From: Emcibacteraceae bacterium
Lineage (GTDB): Bacteria; Pseudomonadota; Alphaproteobacteria; Sphingomonadales; Emcibacteraceae
Assembly (NCBI GenBank): GCA_016763335.1
Contig: JAESUD010000039.1
Coordinates: 1-8,933 of the forward strand
Length of the DNA: 8,933 nt
Reading direction: 5' to 3'
In this document: positions 7,021 through 8,933 of the stretch, in pieces
Numbering within the stretch: position 1 is the stretch's first letter
Layout of the letters: every line of letters begins with the position of its first letter
Notes under the pieces: model-generated
What the model was told of the DNA's origin: nothing
Databases searched by the model: none
The model's input: only the letters and a program-made list of their open reading frames with translations
Translations under genes and position numbers: made by a program

Positions 7021-7026
7021 ATTATA
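7021..7026 (-). promoter_or_regulatory. Consensus -10 box (TATAAT) placed for a leaderless transcript of the dehydrogenase
   Basis: Minus strand reads TATAAT TGTATA ATG. The six-base gap puts the expected transcription start on the A of the start codon. A weak -35 candidate (CTTTCA, 7049-7044) is 17 bases upstream. No purine-rich ribosome binding site exists in between. Confidence 0.5.
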
Positions 7027-7134
7027 TCGAAATTATCACATGTTGAAAGTGAAAAATAAATGCATGCTTTGTAGATGACTATTTATGAAATTATTTAATC
7101 TATTAAGAGTAAGACTGAATATTAATACTTGCGC

Positions 7135-7140
7135 TATAAA
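7135..7140 (+). promoter_or_regulatory. Possible -10 box (TATAAA) for the PAS-like gene
   Basis: TATAAA lies about 95 bases before ATG 7235, with AAGACT (7111-7116) 18 bases upstream as a partial -35. The whole divergent gap 7015-7234 is very AT-rich, so chance matches are likely. Nothing else stands out in it apart from a TGCATGC-type palindrome near 7061. Confidence 0.25.
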
Positions 7141-7234
7141 TATTTTTTCGCTAACGTGACATTACGATAACTGATTGTTTTTAAAGTGTAAAGGGTGGTT
7201 TAGTGATTTTGGGTTTAATATTAAGAGTATTCTT

Positions 7235-7747
7235 ATGATTGAGGGTGGAAAAAGTAATTATATAATAACGACGGCTAAAGAAAATCTGGAAACTTTTACT
7301 GAAAAACAACAGCTGTTTTGGAATTGTTTTTATGATGGGAAGACGGATATTGGACCAATCGATAGGTCTATGATTGATCCCCTTAAAATGAAGTCGTTAC
7401 TTCCGAGCATTTGGATGGGTGATTTGATTTTTGATGATGATCAAAAACTCGTCAATGTCTTTGTCAGACTTTTAGGCACAAATATTGCTAATCTGTACGG
7501 GGAATTAACCAATAGCAATTTAATGAGTGATGATGGTGAAAATAGTTATCAAAGAAACTTTGCAGGATCATACCAGCGCTTTTTAAAATCATTAGATCTA
7601 TTGCTTGAAACAAAGCAGCCGGTAATTGTTAATGCTGATTTTGTATCCAATAGAAAAAAATATATTTCCTCTAAAGGGTTATTAATTCCTGTTTGTAATA
7701 ATAGCAGTAAAATAAATATGGTTATAGAATTATTGATTTTTGCATAA
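7235..7747 (+). CDS. PAS_5-like sensor domain protein
   Basis: I chose ATG 7235 (AAGAG at 7223-7227, 7 bases upstream), giving 170 residues; the frame is open further up to a TTG at 7175, but that stretch has no ribosome binding site or family match. After a short lead, the protein has LFWNCFYDGKTDIGP, then DRSMIDPLKMKSLLPSIWMGDLIF, then VRLLGTNIANLYG. This order (FW, P..DIDP, LLP.I...D, RL.GT.I..L.G) is the pattern of the alphaproteobacterial PAS_5 family, small single-domain PAS proteins of unknown function. It has no kinase, GGDEF or DNA-binding domain and no membrane segment, so it would be a cytoplasmic stand-alone sensor or adaptor. Its codons are clearly more AT-rich than those of its neighbours (many AAA, AAT, ATT, TTA), which may mean recent arrival or relaxed selection. 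A hairpin follows its stop immediately. Confidence 0.75.
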   Translation: MIEGGKSNYIITTAKENLETFTEKQQLFWNCFYDGKTDIGPIDRSMIDPLKMKSLLPSIWMGDLIFDDDQKLVNVFVRLLGTNIANLYGELTNSNLMSDDGENSYQRNFAGSYQRFLKSLDLLLETKQPVIVNADFVSNRKKYISSKGLLIPVCNNSSKINMVIELLIFA

Positions 7748-7777
7748 AAAAACTGGTGATACTTAAATCACCAGTTT
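7746..7777 (-). terminator. Hairpin terminator between the PAS-like and RidA-family genes
   Basis: A perfect 11-bp inverted repeat (7750-7760 with 7767-7777) with a six-base loop ACTTAA. On the minus strand the stem runs into seven Ts (7752-7746), a good intrinsic terminator for the RidA gene, whose stop is about 50 bases upstream in its direction. On the plus strand it starts right after the PAS-like stop but is followed only by TTTCC, so termination that way is weaker. Confidence 0.8.
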
Positions 7778-7828
7778 CCATTCCAAAATATTGTTGTTAT
7801 CCACTTAGAATTTTCTTTGGAATACTCG

Positions 7829-8173
7829 CTATTTTTTTGCAGCGACAATGATTATTTCAACTAAAAATTGATCTGTCGCAAGGCGTGCTTCACCTGTTGC
7901 GCGGGCTGGTGGGTTTTCTGGGTCAATCCATTTGTCCCAAACGGCGTTCATTTCAGCAAAGTTATCCATAGTGGAAAGCCATATTGTTGCCGAAAGAATG
8001 CGTGATTTATTGCAGTTTACCTCTGCTAATAACTCATCGACGCTTGCTAGCATGCTTTCTGTTTGCGCGGTAACTGTATCGCCGTATCCTACTTGTCCTG
8101 AAAGATAGATAGTATTTTCATGAATGACTATTTGGCTCATTCTTTCGCTTTTGTGGTGTCTTGTAATGTCCAT
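7829..8173 (-). CDS. RidA (YjgF/YER057c/UK114) family protein
   Basis: A complete 114-residue protein of usual family length. The sequence NTIYLSGQVG (20-29), SRILSATIWLSTMDNFAEMNAVWDKW (57-82), PPARATGEARLA (88-99) and FLVEIIIVAA (103-112) follow the family in order. Arg91 is the invariant residue that binds the carboxylate of the substrate, and Glu106 sits at the position of the conserved Glu near the C-terminus. RidA proteins form trimers and hydrolyse reactive enamine and imine intermediates such as 2-aminoacrylate made by PLP enzymes, releasing keto acid and ammonia. The N-terminus (MDITRHHKSERMSQ) belongs to a subgroup that differs from canonical RidA, so the exact substrate is open and I give no symbol. 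AAGGAA lies 7 bases before the ATG. It is monocistronic, with its own terminator downstream. Confidence 0.92.
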   Translation of the reverse strand: MDITRHHKSERMSQIVIHENTIYLSGQVGYGDTVTAQTESMLASVDELLAEVNCNKSRILSATIWLSTMDNFAEMNAVWDKWIDPENPPARATGEARLATDQFLVEIIIVAAKK

Positions 8174-8222
8174 TGATTTATTCCTTATTGGTTATTGTCT
8201 ATGAATTTTTATAACATTATTT

Positions 8223-8228
8223 ATTATA
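8223..8228 (-). promoter_or_regulatory. Possible -10 box (TATAAT) for the RidA-family gene
   Basis: A consensus TATAAT on the minus strand about 50 bases before ATG 8173 would give a leader of roughly 43 bases containing the AAGGAA ribosome binding site (8186-8181). The -35 position reads TTTTTC, a weak match. The surrounding DNA is AT-rich. Confidence 0.4.
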
Positions 8229-8280
8229 TAAATCATAGGAGTTACGAAAAAAACTCGCGACAATTAGCTTGTCTAAAAAA

Positions 8281-8324
8281 CGTTATAAAAACAATTAACC
8301 CGCTAAGTTGGGCACTTAGCGGGT
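8281..8324 (-). terminator. Hairpin terminator downstream of ccrM
   Basis: A perfect 10-bp inverted repeat, ACCCGCTAAG (8298-8307) with CTTAGCGGGT (8315-8324), and a seven-base loop. On the minus strand it is followed by TAATTGTTTTTATAA, a U-rich tract. It lies about 80 bases past the ccrM stop and before the RidA promoter, so it probably separates the two transcripts. On the plus strand no T-run follows. Confidence 0.7.
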
Positions 8325-8403
8325 CACTCACCGGAGAAGGTAAACAGTTGATATTTTCGGGGAAGATAATATATGACTTTTTTTGTTGTTAATTTACTCA
8401 GTA

Positions 8404-8933
8404 CTAATTCATGTTTGCGCGCACTTCTGCGCGTAAATTATCAATTGAAACGAGGTTATCATTCACTTCAATATTCCAGAATGTCCATCCGTTGCAGCTA
8501 GGCGCGTTTTGGACGCTGGCACCAACCTGATGGATTGATCCCTTGCTATCGGCGCAGATCAATGTGCCGTCGGCGCGGACTTTGGCGGTGTGACGTTTGC
8601 CAGGGCCAAACAAGATCGTGCCCGGTTTAATCATACCGTTATCAATCAAAGTGCCAAATGCCACACGGGGCAGGGAACGTTTAGCCGGTGTGATTTCAGA
8701 GACATCATCTTCACATGGCACGACATCTTTAATGCGGTCGCTGGCCAGTTTGATATATTTTTCTTCGCGCTCGAGGCCGATAAAGTGACGGCCCAGTTTT
8801 TTAGCGACGGCGCCCGTTGTGCCGCTACCGAAAAATGGATCAAGTACCACATCGCCTTTATTGGTGGATGATAATAATACGCGGTAAAGCAATGCTTCCG
8901 GTTTTTGTGTGCTATGTCCTTTATGTCCGTTGA
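8404..8933 (-). CDS. ccrM: CcrM-type cell-cycle adenine DNA methyltransferase, C-terminal part (5' end outside window)
   Basis: The frame is open to the window edge; the in-frame TTG at 8892 is internal, because the residues before it (NGHKGHSTQKPEALLYRVLL) continue the family sequence. Visible parts: the NGHK..STQKPEALL stretch and VVLDPFFGSGTTGAVAKKLGRHFIGLERE, the AdoMet-binding motif I region. A linker follows, then a C-terminal domain from about SLPRVAFGTLIDNG through HTAKVRADGTLI to SCNGWTFWNIE, which matches the RAMA-type DNA-recognition tail of CcrM. The catalytic DPPY motif would be upstream, outside the window. CcrM methylates the A of GANTC late in the cell cycle and controls transcription and division genes in alphaproteobacteria. 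It is followed by its own terminator hairpin. Confidence 0.95.
   Translation of the reverse strand, partial: NGHKGHSTQKPEALLYRVLLSSTNKGDVVLDPFFGSGTTGAVAKKLGRHFIGLEREEKYIKLASDRIKDVVPCEDDVSEITPAKRSLPRVAFGTLIDNGMIKPGTILFGPGKRHTAKVRADGTLICADSKGSIHQVGASVQNAPSCNGWTFWNIEVNDNLVSIDNLRAEVRANMN

Noticed and set aside
7175..7234. TTG start extending the PAS-like gene by 20 residues
   Set aside because: No ribosome binding site precedes the TTG and the extra residues do not look like family sequence; ATG 7235 has AAGAG at good spacing.
8195..8392. Small plus-strand open frame between the RidA gene and ccrM
   Set aside because: It runs through the promoter region and the terminator hairpin, and its composition looks non-coding.

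Overview
The window looks like a piece of an alphaproteobacterial chromosome with moderate-to-low GC (by eye in the low-to-mid 40s percent). The evidence is the C-terminal part of a CcrM-type GANTC adenine methyltransferase with its RAMA-like tail, a PAS_5-type protein, an efp-inositol monophosphatase operon, and a MotA/ExbB-like plus MotB/OmpA-like pair of a kind common in this class. I cannot name an order or genus.

Layout. At the left edge a membrane transporter tail (1-104, +) meets, convergently and 3 bp away, a two-gene minus-strand operon. That operon is a MotA/TolQ/ExbB-like proton-channel protein (2469 to 1204) followed, with a TAATG overlap, by a MotB/OmpA-like partner (1204 to 108) that carries a one-base frameshift. 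Next is an ornithine cyclodeaminase/mu-crystallin family gene (3596 to 2652, -). Divergent from it is a small solitary TIR-like protein of the ThsB/DUF1863 type (3732-4100, +). This gene collides tail-to-tail with the last gene of a minus-strand operon, and both stop codons lie in one TTAA. That operon reads efp (5984 to 5421), inositol monophosphatase (5421 to 4598, with a second one-base frameshift) and a small exported OmpA-fold protein (4582 to 4097). A GhrA-like hydroxyacid dehydrogenase (7014 to 6091, -) lies upstream of efp and may be transcribed leaderless. An AT-rich PAS_5-like gene (7235-7747, +) converges on a RidA-family gene (8173 to 7829, -) with a hairpin terminator between them. 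The right edge holds the 3' part of ccrM (8933 to 8404, -), also followed by a terminator hairpin.

How the genes work together. The window is mostly housekeeping: envelope motor/peptidoglycan binding, translation (EF-P), phosphate-ester and keto-acid/enamine metabolism, and cell-cycle DNA methylation. The only defence-flavoured gene is the orphan TIR protein; no ThsA partner or other defence gene is next to it. I see no CRISPR array, insertion sequence, tRNA or rRNA. The points most worth checking are the two single-base deletions (genuine lesions or assembly errors), the orphan TIR gene, the uncharacterised third gene of the efp operon, and the possible leaderless promoter.
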